Source of the DNA: an uncultured Eubacteriales bacterium | GTDB taxonomy: Bacteria > Bacillota > Clostridia > Tissierellales > Peptoniphilaceae | DNA: 28,774 bases | NCBI GenBank assembly: GCA_900539725.1 | Contig: UQDI01000020.1 | Coordinates: 1 to 28,774 of the forward strand | Reading direction: 5' to 3' | Shown: piece after piece, positions 8,294-14,838 of the stretch | Numbering within the stretch: the stretch's first letter is position 1 | Layout: every line of letters starts with the position of its first letter | Program-made: the position numbers and the translations under genes | Notes under the pieces: generated by a model | Told to the model about the DNA's origin: nothing | What the model saw: only the letters and a program-made list of their open reading frames with translations | Database searches by the model: none

Positions 8294-8327
8294 AAATGCA
8301 CTTCATTTTACGAAGTGCATTTCTTTT
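8294..8327. terminator. Bidirectional terminator between pepD and the permease
   Basis: AAATGCACTTC (8294-8304) pairs perfectly with GAAGTGCATTT (8312-8322) around a 7-base loop. On the plus strand TTTCTTTT follows, on the minus strand a run of six A complements gives U. The two genes converge here, so one hairpin probably ends both transcripts. Confidence 0.85.
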
Positions 8328-8334
8328 ATCTAAG

Positions 8335-9477
8335 CTATTTTGTTTTTATATTAATACCTTTCTCTTTAAGCCTCTTGTTCTTGTATATAGTAAGCAGTTC
8401 ATATATAGTCGAGAACAGAGGAACGAAAAGTATCATACCTATCATGCCGAATAGCGCGCCACCAACAGTGATCGCCACTATGACGAATATTGCAGGAAGG
8501 CCAACTTTGTTACCAACAATACGTGGATATGTTACGCTGCCATCAAATTGTTGCAAGCAAACCATAAAGACGATGAACATCAAAGCCTTAAACGGCGATT
8601 GCAAAAGTATTAGAAGTGCGCCAGTGATAACACCGATGTAAGCGCCTAGTATTGGCACCAAAGCACCAAGACCCACAATTATGGATATAGCTGGAGCGAA
8701 CGGGAATCTAAATATTAGCATACCAACAAAGCACATTGCACCTAAGACCAAAGCCTCGATGAATTGGCCAGTAAAGAAATTGTAGAAGTTCTTGAATATT
8801 ATCTCGCCAAACTTGACAATTGTATCTGCTCTTTCCTCAGAAAAGGCTGCATATAGCAGTTCTTTGGACTTTCTAGATAAGTCCTCTTTAGATGATAGCG
8901 CATATATCGCGAAGACAAAACCCATTACCACACCAAATAAAGTATTTAATACAGAGCCAACCCTTGATACAATAGTGTTAAACAAGTCATTGTTAGCATT
9001 TTTAATGTAGTCGATTATAACCTTTTGGACACTATGGATATTGATTTTTGAGAATACTTCATGAATATTTTCTTCGTAATCCTTAAGTATTGGTATCTTC
9101 ACAACTTGATCTTCAAACTCAGGGAGCTTTTCAACAACACTTATTAGTGACTCTTGAACTCTTGGGCCAACGATGTATATAAGTAAGAATATGACTAGTG
9201 CGATACATAGTAAAGTTAGAAGTATGCAAACAGCACGCTTTCCGCCCTTTTTCTTTGGCTGCCACTTTTTAAATATCTTTTCCTCAAATAATTTCAATGG
9301 TATATTTAATATGAAGGCAACGAAGCCACCCGCTAAGAACGGAGTCAGTATACCCAGGAAAATATTGAAGTAGTGCCAAATCATATGCAAATTATTTAGC
9401 AGAATGTATAAAATAATTCCAAAAGCAATCAAATTTCTATAAAACTTAAAGGCTTTTTTATCGTATTTTTCGTCCAT
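8335..9477 (-). CDS. AI-2E family transporter (YtvI/PerM type permease)
   Basis: A 380-residue polytopic membrane protein of the PF01594 family. Members export small molecules or ions (Na+/H+ antiport and AI-2 export have been shown for different members), so the substrate is not predictable. Two hydrophobic pairs stand at about 15-60, one at 83-104, and four or five further segments at 170-360. The large soluble loop about 105-165 is the family's extracytoplasmic domain. Family motifs LVPILGAYIG (273-282) and QQFDGSVTYPRIVGNKVGLP (309-328) are present. ATG at 9477 follows AAGGGGG. It is monocistronic, with its own promoter and a shared terminator with pepD. Confidence 0.88.
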   Translation of the reverse strand: MDEKYDKKAFKFYRNLIAFGIILYILLNNLHMIWHYFNIFLGILTPFLAGGFVAFILNIPLKLFEEKIFKKWQPKKKGGKRAVCILLTLLCIALVIFLLIYIVGPRVQESLISVVEKLPEFEDQVVKIPILKDYEENIHEVFSKINIHSVQKVIIDYIKNANNDLFNTIVSRVGSVLNTLFGVVMGFVFAIYALSSKEDLSRKSKELLYAAFSEERADTIVKFGEIIFKNFYNFFTGQFIEALVLGAMCFVGMLIFRFPFAPAISIIVGLGALVPILGAYIGVITGALLILLQSPFKALMFIVFMVCLQQFDGSVTYPRIVGNKVGLPAIFVIVAITVGGALFGMIGMILFVPLFSTIYELLTIYKNKRLKEKGINIKTK

Positions 9478-9499
9478 AATTATGCCCCCTTATAAGCTA

Positions 9500-9528
9500 A
9501 TTATACAACAGAAAGAAAGCTAATTCAA
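9500..9528 (-). promoter_or_regulatory. Sigma-A promoter of the AI-2E family permease
   Basis: Read on the minus strand: TTGAAT (9528-9523), 17-base spacer, TATAAT (9505-9500), 22 bases before the ATG. Confidence 0.7.
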
Positions 9529-9568
9529 TACAAAATTAAAATTTACCTAAACTTTACACGCACTTAAC

Positions 9569-9595
9569 CACAAAAGATGTGATATGCCTTATAAT
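9569..9595 (+). promoter_or_regulatory. -10 box and small dyad upstream of the 30-residue ORF
   Basis: A consensus TATAAT (9590-9595) is preceded not by a good -35 but by the dyad CACA-N5-TGTG (9569-9581) where the -35 would stand. This layout is common at promoters that need an activator, or it is an operator. The leader would be about 36 bases to the ATG at 9638. Confidence 0.4.
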
Positions 9596-9637
9596 ATAAG
9601 TGTAGGAATTTTCAAATTAATCAAAGGAGTGTGTTGA

Positions 9638-9730
9638 ATGAAATTAAAGTCATTAGCGTTTTCACTTACTAAGTATCCTTATATCTACAAGAAAGCGGAC
9701 AAAATACACTTCAAGAAACCTCCAAATTAA
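9638..9730 (+). CDS. Small ORF, 30-residue basic peptide of unknown function
   Basis: Begins with ATG at 9638, eight bases after a strong AAAGGAG (9623-9629), and stops at TAA 9728-9730. The translation starts MKLKSLAFSLTKYPYIYKKA and ends KKPPN; it has nine lysines, no cysteine, one aspartate and no glutamate, so it is strongly basic. A hydrophobic patch with an FSLTKYPYIY segment lies in the middle, too short for a clear membrane span. A -10 box lies upstream and a terminator hairpin starts nine bases after the stop, so it looks like a free-standing gene. I do not recognise it. It could be a small regulatory or membrane-surface protein, a leader peptide, or the coding part of a small RNA. 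Confidence 0.55.
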   Translation: MKLKSLAFSLTKYPYIYKKADKIHFKKPPN

Positions 9731-9739
9731 AATTTACCC

Positions 9740-9771
9740 AGAAAGATAGGCTCGAAAGAGTCTTTCTTTTT
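9740..9771 (+). terminator. Terminator of the 30-residue ORF
   Basis: CTC (9751-9753) and GAG (9758-9760) close a GAAA loop; the stem continues outwards as AGAAAGA-x-AGG against TCT-x-TCTTTCT with one T-T mismatch and one G-U pair, followed by TTTT. It belongs to the plus strand and lies directly after the small ORF. Confidence 0.7.
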
Positions 9772-9773
9772 CG

Positions 9774-9813
9774 AAAAAAATATCCGTAGGGTCTATAGCC
9801 TTACGGATATTTT
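9774..9813 (-). terminator. Terminator of dinB
   Basis: TATCCGTAGGGT (9781-9792) pairs with GCCTTACGGATA (9798-9809), 12 pairs including wobbles, loop of 5. On the minus strand the stem is followed by seven U (complement of 9774-9780). It lies 18 bases past the dinB stop; on the plus strand TTTTAT also follows, so it may work both ways. Confidence 0.85.
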
Positions 9814-9830
9814 ATATTATCTTCTATTGT

Positions 9831-11069
9831 CTATATCATATTTTTAAATCCACTTGGCAAGGTAACGACGCTTGGCTTTTCTGGCATCTTGCTATTGAGC
9901 TCGAGACCCAAGTAGCCGATCTTGTCTTTGCCGAACTTCTCTCTGATCTCGTTAAAGACCTTCTCAAGTCTATCGTCTTTGATGACTTTTTTCGGGGCGA
10001 ATAGACTCAGCTGCTCGGTCTTTGTGTTCCTCGTAAGATTTATCGCGGATATAGTGAGGCTCCTAATCGCTTCCTTAAAGTCGTAGCGTTCCTTAAAGAG
10101 CTCCATCGCCTTGTCATTTAGCCTAAGTGCGCTGATGCTTGTCTCGGTGAAGACCTTTTGGAATCTCACGTAGTCAAGATTTTTATCCCTTATCGTTATT
10201 CTCACGCCGCCTGCCTTGAGATCCTCTTCGATTAATTTTTTGCTCACCTCAATGGCGAGCTCCTCGAATATCTTTTTCACCTCGTCGTATGAGCTTAGAT
10301 CTGCCTTGGTGGTTACACCTCTGGATATGGACTTAATCTTGTCCCGATGGTAGTAGTCGCAAACCTCGCTAGTGTCGTAGCCGTTCGCGTACTGCCACAG
10401 ATATAGTCCTCTTATTCCAAGCTTTCTTTTTAATAGATTTACATCTGCCTTAGCGAGATCACCCAGTGTGTTAATATTCATGTACATAAGTTTTTTCTTC
10501 GTTTTGCTGCCTATGCCAATGATGGCGTCAGTGGAGAGCGGCCAAACTATCTCTTTAAAATCATTCTTACTTATAACTGTAACTGCATCGGGCTTCTTAA
10601 GGTCACTGCCAAGCTTTGCAAATATCTTGTTGTAGCTCACACCAATGCTGACTGTTATGCCGAGCTCTTTCTTAATGCGTTCCTTAATCTCGTGGGCAAT
10701 GGTCTCGCCACTGCCAAATAGTTTTTCTGAGCCTGTCACGTCGAGCCAGCACTCGTCTAAGCCGAAGGGCTCGACTTGATTGGTATAGCTATAGTAAATT
10801 TTATGCGCTAGCTTTGAGAACTTGAAGTACTCATCATAGTGCGGTTTTACAGCAACTAGGCCGGGACACTTCATCTTTGCCTCGAAGAGACTATCTCCCG
10901 TCTTTACGCCAAAGGCCTTTGCTTCGTAGCTCTTAGCTAGAACTATGGAGTGTCTGTCACGGGCTGAACCGCAGACTACAAGCCGTTTACCAACGAGAGA
11001 TGGATCCAGCTTTCTCTCGATAGAGGCGTAGCAGTTATTCATGTCTGAATGAAGTATTGTTCTTGTCAT
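9831..11069 (-). CDS. dinB: Y-family DNA polymerase (DinB/Pol IV-like)
   Basis: Error-prone translesion polymerase of 412 residues. Catalytic acids are D9 in HSDMNNCYASIE (7-18) and D105/E106 in GLDECWLDVTG (103-113); Y14 stands at the steric-gate position that excludes ribonucleotides, where E. coli Pol IV has Phe. A helix-hairpin-helix stretch lies at about 184-207, the little-finger domain at about 245-345. EQLSLF with the QLSLF pentamer (353-357) is a canonical beta-clamp binding motif, so it should be recruited to the sliding clamp. ATG at 11069 follows AGGTGAT. It is monocistronic, with a consensus promoter overlapped by a palindrome at the -35 edge, which suggests inducible expression. 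No UmuD or ImuA partner is nearby. Confidence 0.92.
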   Translation of the reverse strand: MTRTILHSDMNNCYASIERKLDPSLVGKRLVVCGSARDRHSIVLAKSYEAKAFGVKTGDSLFEAKMKCPGLVAVKPHYDEYFKFSKLAHKIYYSYTNQVEPFGLDECWLDVTGSEKLFGSGETIAHEIKERIKKELGITVSIGVSYNKIFAKLGSDLKKPDAVTVISKNDFKEIVWPLSTDAIIGIGSKTKKKLMYMNINTLGDLAKADVNLLKRKLGIRGLYLWQYANGYDTSEVCDYYHRDKIKSISRGVTTKADLSSYDEVKKIFEELAIEVSKKLIEEDLKAGGVRITIRDKNLDYVRFQKVFTETSISALRLNDKAMELFKERYDFKEAIRSLTISAINLTRNTKTEQLSLFAPKKVIKDDRLEKVFNEIREKFGKDKIGYLGLELNSKMPEKPSVVTLPSGFKNMI

Positions 11070-11129
11070 CTTATCACCTGTCTTTCATCTACTTACTTAA
11101 TAATTATTACTACTTGAATGACTAAGACA

Positions 11130-11158
11130 ATTATAGACCATTTACATGGGCTTGTCAA
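11130..11158 (-). promoter_or_regulatory. Consensus promoter of dinB
   Basis: On the minus strand: TTGACA (11158-11153), 17-base spacer, TATAAT (11135-11130), both hexamers perfect. Such a strong promoter on an error-prone polymerase implies that it is normally repressed. The transcript would start near 11123, about 54 bases before the ATG. Confidence 0.85.
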
Positions 11159-11183
11159 TACTACTTTTGTAGTATATTTGACA
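11153..11183. promoter_or_regulatory. Palindromic operator at the dinB promoter
   Basis: A perfect 18-base palindrome, ATACTAC-TTTT-GTAGTAT (11158-11175), touches the -35 of dinB. Outer TGTCA (11153-11157) and TGACA (11179-11183) extend the dyad with a 3-base offset. It is not the Bacillus-type LexA box (GAAC-N4-GTTC). TACTAC-N4-GTAGTA is the arrangement known for BlaI/MecI-type operators, so a winged-helix repressor or a divergent LexA are both possible. Confidence 0.6.
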
Positions 11184-11478
11184 GTTTTAGTCATATAGTC
11201 AAATAAAGAAGCTTAGTGACTTGTCTTAGGTATAGTGGACGCGCTTATGCTAAGGCGCGGCACGTCACAAGCAAAATCACTATTGCCATCGCAAGTAATT
11301 TGTCAAACAAAATCATTATTGTCATCGCGCGTCATTTGTCAAGTAAAATCACTAGTCTTATGACGGGCCTTTGATTAGTAAAATTACTATCTAAACAGTT
11401 TTTTATAGATGGACGCAAGACCATAAACGTGGTGAGGACAAAGAGAATAATATTAATTGAGATAATCGCTTAAAAACC
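11159..11478. other. Gene-free stretch between dinB and ecfA1
   Basis: No ORF with a ribosome binding site is seen in the roughly 450 bases between the two start codons. It holds the dinB regulatory region, a GC-rich hairpin near 11241-11259 (GCGCTTA against TAA-G-GCGC), four degenerate tandem repeats (11264-11391) and an AT-rich approach to the ecfA1 promoter. Confidence 0.7.
11264..11391. repeat. Four degenerate ~36-base tandem repeats
   Basis: Copies start at 11264 (38 bases), 11302 (36), 11338 (35) and 11373 (partial, 19). Each begins GTCA or GATTA, continues with CAAAATCACTATT or a close variant (TAAAATCACTAGT, TAAAATTACTATC), and the first three end in ATTT or CTTT. The middle of the unit is more GC-rich (CATCGC, GACGGG). 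There are no unique spacers, so this is a decayed minisatellite-like array and not a CRISPR. Confidence 0.6.
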
Positions 11479-11507
11479 TTGTAAAATCGCCGCGAATATG
11501 GTATTAT
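11479..11507 (+). promoter_or_regulatory. Promoter of the ecfA1-ecfA2-ecfT-truA operon
   Basis: TTGTAA (11479-11484), 17-base spacer, TATTAT (11502-11507). The predicted start near 11514 leaves a leader of only about ten bases carrying AGGTGA, so no riboswitch fits in the transcript. This is also why the ATG at 11525 is preferred to the upstream ATG at 11498, which lies in the promoter spacer. Confidence 0.6.
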
Positions 11508-11524
11508 TAAGTTTAGGTGATAGC

Positions 11525-12340
11525 ATGATTAAATTTGAAAATGTAAGTTTTGCTTACGATAAAAATGAAAAAGACAAGAAGGCTCTAGACGATGTGAGCT
11601 TTGAGATAGAGAAGGGTGAGTTCGTGTCTATACTTGGCATGAACGGAAGTGGCAAGTCAACCATAGCGAAGATCATGGACGGCATTTTACTTCCGACTGA
11701 AGGCGATGCGACTGTCATGGGCATGAACACGAAGAACGAAGAAAACCTTCTTGAGATAAGACAAAACTTAGGCCTTGTCTTTCAAAATCCGGACAATCAA
11801 ATCATAGCGACTATAGTCGAAGAGGACGTTGCCTTTGGACCAGAGAACCTTGGTCTGCCAACGCCTGAGATTAGAAAGAGGGTCGACGAAGCTTTGGAGA
11901 TAGTATCGATGAGTGAATACAAAAAGCACGCGCCGAACCTATTGAGCGGTGGACAAAAGCAAAGGCTAGCCATCGCAGGCATACTTGCTATCAACCCGAA
12001 CATCATTGTCTTTGATGAGCCGACTGCCATGCTCGATCCAGTGGGCAGGAAGGAAGTCATGGACACCATTATCAAACTGAACAGAAAATATGAAAAGACT
12101 ATAGTACTCATCACGCACTTCATGAGCGAGGCGGTCCTATCTGACAGGCTCATGGTTATGCACGAGGGCAAATTGGTCTGGGACGATACACCTAGACATA
12201 TCTTTTCCAATGTAAAAAAGGTGCACTCCCTTGGACTTGATGTGCCGCAAGTGACTGAGCTAAGCAATCTTCTTAAGGAGGACGGCTTCGATGTCGCTGG
12301 TGATGAGCTAGAGATAGATGAATTGGTGGCAAAATTATGA
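11525..12340 (+). CDS. ecfA1: Energy-coupling factor transporter ATPase EcfA1
   Basis: One of the two ATPases of the ECF module that powers uptake of vitamins and metals by exchangeable S components; cytoplasmic face of the membrane. 271 residues: Walker A GMNGSGKST (38-46), Q-loop FQNPDNQ (86-92) followed by the family segment EEDVAFGPENLGLP (99-112), signature LSGGQ (140-144), Walker B IIVFDE (160-165) and switch H198. The start at 11525 follows AGGTGA; the longer version beginning at 11498 would start within the promoter. It overlaps ecfA2 by four bases (ATGA). The C-terminal extension after about 215 is typical. Confidence 0.96.
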   Translation: MIKFENVSFAYDKNEKDKKALDDVSFEIEKGEFVSILGMNGSGKSTIAKIMDGILLPTEGDATVMGMNTKNEENLLEIRQNLGLVFQNPDNQIIATIVEEDVAFGPENLGLPTPEIRKRVDEALEIVSMSEYKKHAPNLLSGGQKQRLAIAGILAINPNIIVFDEPTAMLDPVGRKEVMDTIIKLNRKYEKTIVLITHFMSEAVLSDRLMVMHEGKLVWDDTPRHIFSNVKKVHSLGLDVPQVTELSNLLKEDGFDVAGDELEIDELVAKL

Positions 12341-13197
12341 TTGAAATAAAAAATTTATCATTTATATATAATAAGGACACGCCGTTTGAGGTGAAGGCGC
12401 TTGACGATATATCGCTAACTATCAAGGATAATAGCTTTATCGGCATCATCGGTCACACTGGTAGCGGTAAGTCGACTTTTATGCAGCAATTAAATGGCCT
12501 ACTTAGACCTACATCTGGAACTATAATTATAGATGGGGTGGACATAACGCAAAAGGACATCAAGCTAAACAAGCTTCGTGAGAGCGTTGGGATGGTCTTT
12601 CAATATCCTGAGTATCAGCTTTTTGAAGAGACTGTTGAAAAGGATGTTGCCTTTGGCCCGAAGAACCTTGGACTAAGTGACGAAGAAGTGGCGATACGTG
12701 TCAAAGACGCGATTGAGGACGTTAAGCTTGACTACGAATGGGTTAAGGACAGGTCGCCCTTTGAATTATCGGGCGGACAAAAAAGGCGTGTTGCTATAGC
12801 GGGCATACTTGCTATGAGGCCGAAGGTGCTTATACTTGACGAGCCAACAGCGGGTCTTGACCCGAGGGCTAGGGAAGAAATACTTGATGAGATCTATGAT
12901 ATATACAAAAAGACTAAGATTACTGTTGTTTTGGTCTCACACTCGATGGAGGACGTCTTTACTTATGCGAATGAGATAGTCGTTTTAAGTAAAGGTAAGC
13001 TCATCATGCACAAGACTACTGACGAAGCGGTTAAGGAGCGTGAACTTCTTAAGAAATACGATGTTGGCGTGCCTGAGATAACTGAGTTTATGTTTACTTT
13101 GCAGGAGAAATATCCGGGCCTAAATCCATATGTCAAGACCGTTGAAGAGGCAAGGAGCCATATACACGAGTATTTCGAGGTGAAGAAAAATGTTTAA
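12337..13197 (+). CDS. ecfA2: Energy-coupling factor transporter ATPase EcfA2
   Basis: Second, non-identical ATPase of the ECF heterodimer. 286 residues with Walker A GHTGSGKST (39-47), Q-loop FQYPEYQLFEETVEKDVAFG (88-107), signature LSGGQ (144-148), Walker B VLILDE (164-169) and a histidine switch in VLVSHSM. Both nucleotide sites of the EcfA1/EcfA2 pair therefore look intact. It starts inside the ecfA1 stop (ATGA) and overlaps ecfT by eight bases, so the subunits are translationally coupled. This arrangement, followed by ecfT and truA, is the standard Bacillota order. Confidence 0.96.
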   Translation: MIEIKNLSFIYNKDTPFEVKALDDISLTIKDNSFIGIIGHTGSGKSTFMQQLNGLLRPTSGTIIIDGVDITQKDIKLNKLRESVGMVFQYPEYQLFEETVEKDVAFGPKNLGLSDEEVAIRVKDAIEDVKLDYEWVKDRSPFELSGGQKRRVAIAGILAMRPKVLILDEPTAGLDPRAREEILDEIYDIYKKTKITVVLVSHSMEDVFTYANEIVVLSKGKLIMHKTTDEAVKERELLKKYDVGVPEITEFMFTLQEKYPGLNPYVKTVEEARSHIHEYFEVKKNV

Positions 13198-14002
13198 TAA
13201 CGTATCTATAGGACAATATTTTCCGACAGATAGCTTTGTTCACAGGCTAGACCCAAGAGTTAAACTGATCTTCGTCTTCGTATTTATGATAGCGATCTTT
13301 TTCGTTGATTCATACATCATACTTGGACTTGTGGCGATCACCATAATCACGCTTATACTAATGAGTAAGGTGCCTATAAAAATAATTCTCAGAGGGCTTA
13401 AGCCGATGCGCGTGATTATCATAATGACTTTAATCTTCAATGTATTTTTCACGCCGGGCACACAAATATTTCCAAATCTTAAGTGGCCGTCGATGACATA
13501 TGAAGGGCTAAACACAGGTCTTTTCATGTCATTTAGACTACTACTTTTAATACTTGGTTCGTCATTACTAACGCTTACAACGTCGCCAATCAGACTAACT
13601 GATGGACTTGAGTCGCTGATGAGTCCGCTTAAGAAGATTAAGGTACCGACTCATGAACTAGCGATGATGATGACTATAGCCTTAAGGTTCATACCGACAT
13701 TGGCTGAAGAGGCGAACAAGATCAAGATGGCGCAAGAATCGAGAGGAGCAAGCTTTAGCGGCAAGAACATTATTGAGACGGCTAAGAAGATGCTGCCACT
13801 GATGATACCACTTTTCTTAAACGCACTTAAGAGGGCGGACGAACTAGCCATCGCCATGGACGCGAGATGCTACAACGGCGGCGACAACAGAGGCAAGCTA
13901 AATCCACTTATCTACACAAAGACAGATAGGATAGCTATAATTGTAATATTGATATACTTTGGCTTTATAATATCGACAAAGTATCTATTTAATTTAATAT
14001 GA
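13190..14002 (+). CDS. ecfT: Energy-coupling factor transmembrane protein EcfT
   Basis: Membrane scaffold that links the two ATPases to an S component. 270 residues with about five to six hydrophobic segments (near 26-60, 73-90, 110-130, 200-215 and 247-266). The N-terminal HRLDPRVKL (18-26) is a family landmark. The two coupling helices end in the Ala-Arg-Gly-like motifs ESRG (183-186) and DARC (224-227), which dock in the ATPase grooves. No S component gene is in the window, as expected for a group II system whose S proteins are encoded elsewhere. It overlaps ecfA2 by eight bases and truA by four. Confidence 0.94.
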   Translation: MFNNVSIGQYFPTDSFVHRLDPRVKLIFVFVFMIAIFFVDSYIILGLVAITIITLILMSKVPIKIILRGLKPMRVIIIMTLIFNVFFTPGTQIFPNLKWPSMTYEGLNTGLFMSFRLLLLILGSSLLTLTTSPIRLTDGLESLMSPLKKIKVPTHELAMMMTIALRFIPTLAEEANKIKMAQESRGASFSGKNIIETAKKMLPLMIPLFLNALKRADELAIAMDARCYNGGDNRGKLNPLIYTKTDRIAIIVILIYFGFIISTKYLFNLI

Positions 14003-14733
14003 AGAACATAAAATTACTTATAGATTTTGACGGGACAAATTATTCTGGCTTTCAAGCGCAAGAGAACGCTCACACAGTAGAGGACGTGCTGAACGCATCT
14101 ATTAGCAAGGCTTTGGGTGAAGACATCAAAGTTATTGGCTGCTCAAGGACTGACAAGGGCGTTAGTGCAAGAGGCTTTGTTTTGAATTTCAAAACTGAAT
14201 CGGTATGTCCGGTCGAAAAGATGATATATCCAATCAACGACAAGCTTCCTGAGGACATCAGAGTACTTAGGAGCGAGGAGGCGCCAGACGATTTTCACTC
14301 GCGCTTCTCATCGAAGGGCAAGTATTATAGATACACGCTTGAACACAGGAAGTTTGGCAGAGCGACCGACAGGCACTTTGCATACAATTTTCCTTATAAG
14401 CTTGATCTTGACTTGATGCGCGAGGCGGCGAAACACATGGTCGGTGAGAAGGACTATAGGGCTTTCATGGCCATAGGTAGCGACGTTGACACGACGGTCA
14501 GGACCATTCACTCGGTCGACATCATTAGGGACGGAGACTTTGTCTACATCGACGTCAAGGGCAGAAGCTTTTTATATAATATGGTTAGGATCATGGCGGG
14601 CACACTCGTTTTTGTAGGTACTGGCATCTTAGATCTAGATGAGATGGCTAGAGCGATAGATGAGGGCGATAGAAGGGGACTTGCACCGACTTTGCCAGCG
14701 AAGGGACTTGTCTTAGAAGAAGTTTATTATTAA
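13999..14733 (+). CDS. truA: tRNA pseudouridine(38-40) synthase TruA
   Basis: Isomerises uridines at positions 38, 39 and 40 of the anticodon arm. 244 residues: DFDGTNYSGFQ (9-19) near the N-terminus, GCSRTDKGVSARGF (47-60) carrying the catalytic aspartate D52, and a late RSFLYNMVRIMAGTLV stretch typical of TruA. The ATG overlaps the ecfT stop (ATGA). It is the last gene of the ECF operon and is followed at once by a strong terminator, so the fic gene behind it is a separate unit. Confidence 0.95.
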   Translation: MKNIKLLIDFDGTNYSGFQAQENAHTVEDVLNASISKALGEDIKVIGCSRTDKGVSARGFVLNFKTESVCPVEKMIYPINDKLPEDIRVLRSEEAPDDFHSRFSSKGKYYRYTLEHRKFGRATDRHFAYNFPYKLDLDLMREAAKHMVGEKDYRAFMAIGSDVDTTVRTIHSVDIIRDGDFVYIDVKGRSFLYNMVRIMAGTLVFVGTGILDLDEMARAIDEGDRRGLAPTLPAKGLVLEEVYY

Positions 14734-14736
14734 TAT

Positions 14737-14769
14737 ATATCTCTTGGTGAGAGCCGAGAGATATTTTTT
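14737..14769 (+). terminator. Terminator of the ecf-truA operon
   Basis: An 11-bp stem (14737-14747 with 14754-14764, one G-U pair), six-base loop, followed by TTTTT. The last T of the tail is the first base of the first TCGCCTAAA element, so terminator and fic control region abut. Confidence 0.9.
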
Positions 14770-14838
14770 CGCCTAAAACTTGACGAATCGCCTAAAATAT
14801 GATACAATTTAGGCGATAAAGAGAGGAGGTTTAGGCGA
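14769..14838. promoter_or_regulatory. Four-site operator (TCGCCTAAA) at the fic promoter
   Basis: TCGCCTAAA occurs at 14769-14777 and 14788-14796, and its exact inverse TTTAGGCGA at 14808-14816 and 14830-14838. Start-to-start distances are 19, 20 and 22 bases, about two helical turns each, so the sites face one side of the helix and form two nested dyads with nearly the same centre. Site 1 lies upstream of the -35, site 2 in the spacer, site 3 starts on the last base of the -10, and site 4 runs onto the A of the start codon. Likely repressor: the winged helix of the Fic protein itself (inference). Confidence 0.8.
14780..14808 (+). promoter_or_regulatory. Promoter of fic
   Basis: TTGACG (14780-14785), 17-base spacer, TACAAT (14803-14808). 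The predicted start is near 14815, inside operator site 3; GAGGAGG (14823-14829) is the ribosome binding site, eight bases before the ATG. Confidence 0.75.

Noticed and set aside
8315..8641. Plus-strand ORF of 108 codons opposite the permease
   Set aside because: It lies antisense to the conserved C-terminal part of the AI-2E family gene and starts inside the terminator hairpin, without a ribosome binding site.
11264..11391. CRISPR array
   Set aside because: The repeats are contiguous without unique spacers, differ from copy to copy, and no cas gene is in the window.
9831..11497. Classical SOS box (GAAC-N4-GTTC) near dinB
   Set aside because: Looked for around the promoter and leader; not present. 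Only the TACTAC-N4-GTAGTA palindrome is seen.
11498..11524. Longer ecfA1 starting with ATG at 11498
   Set aside because: This ATG lies in the spacer of the predicted promoter; the ATG at 11525 has AGGTGA and matches the normal N-terminus of the family.
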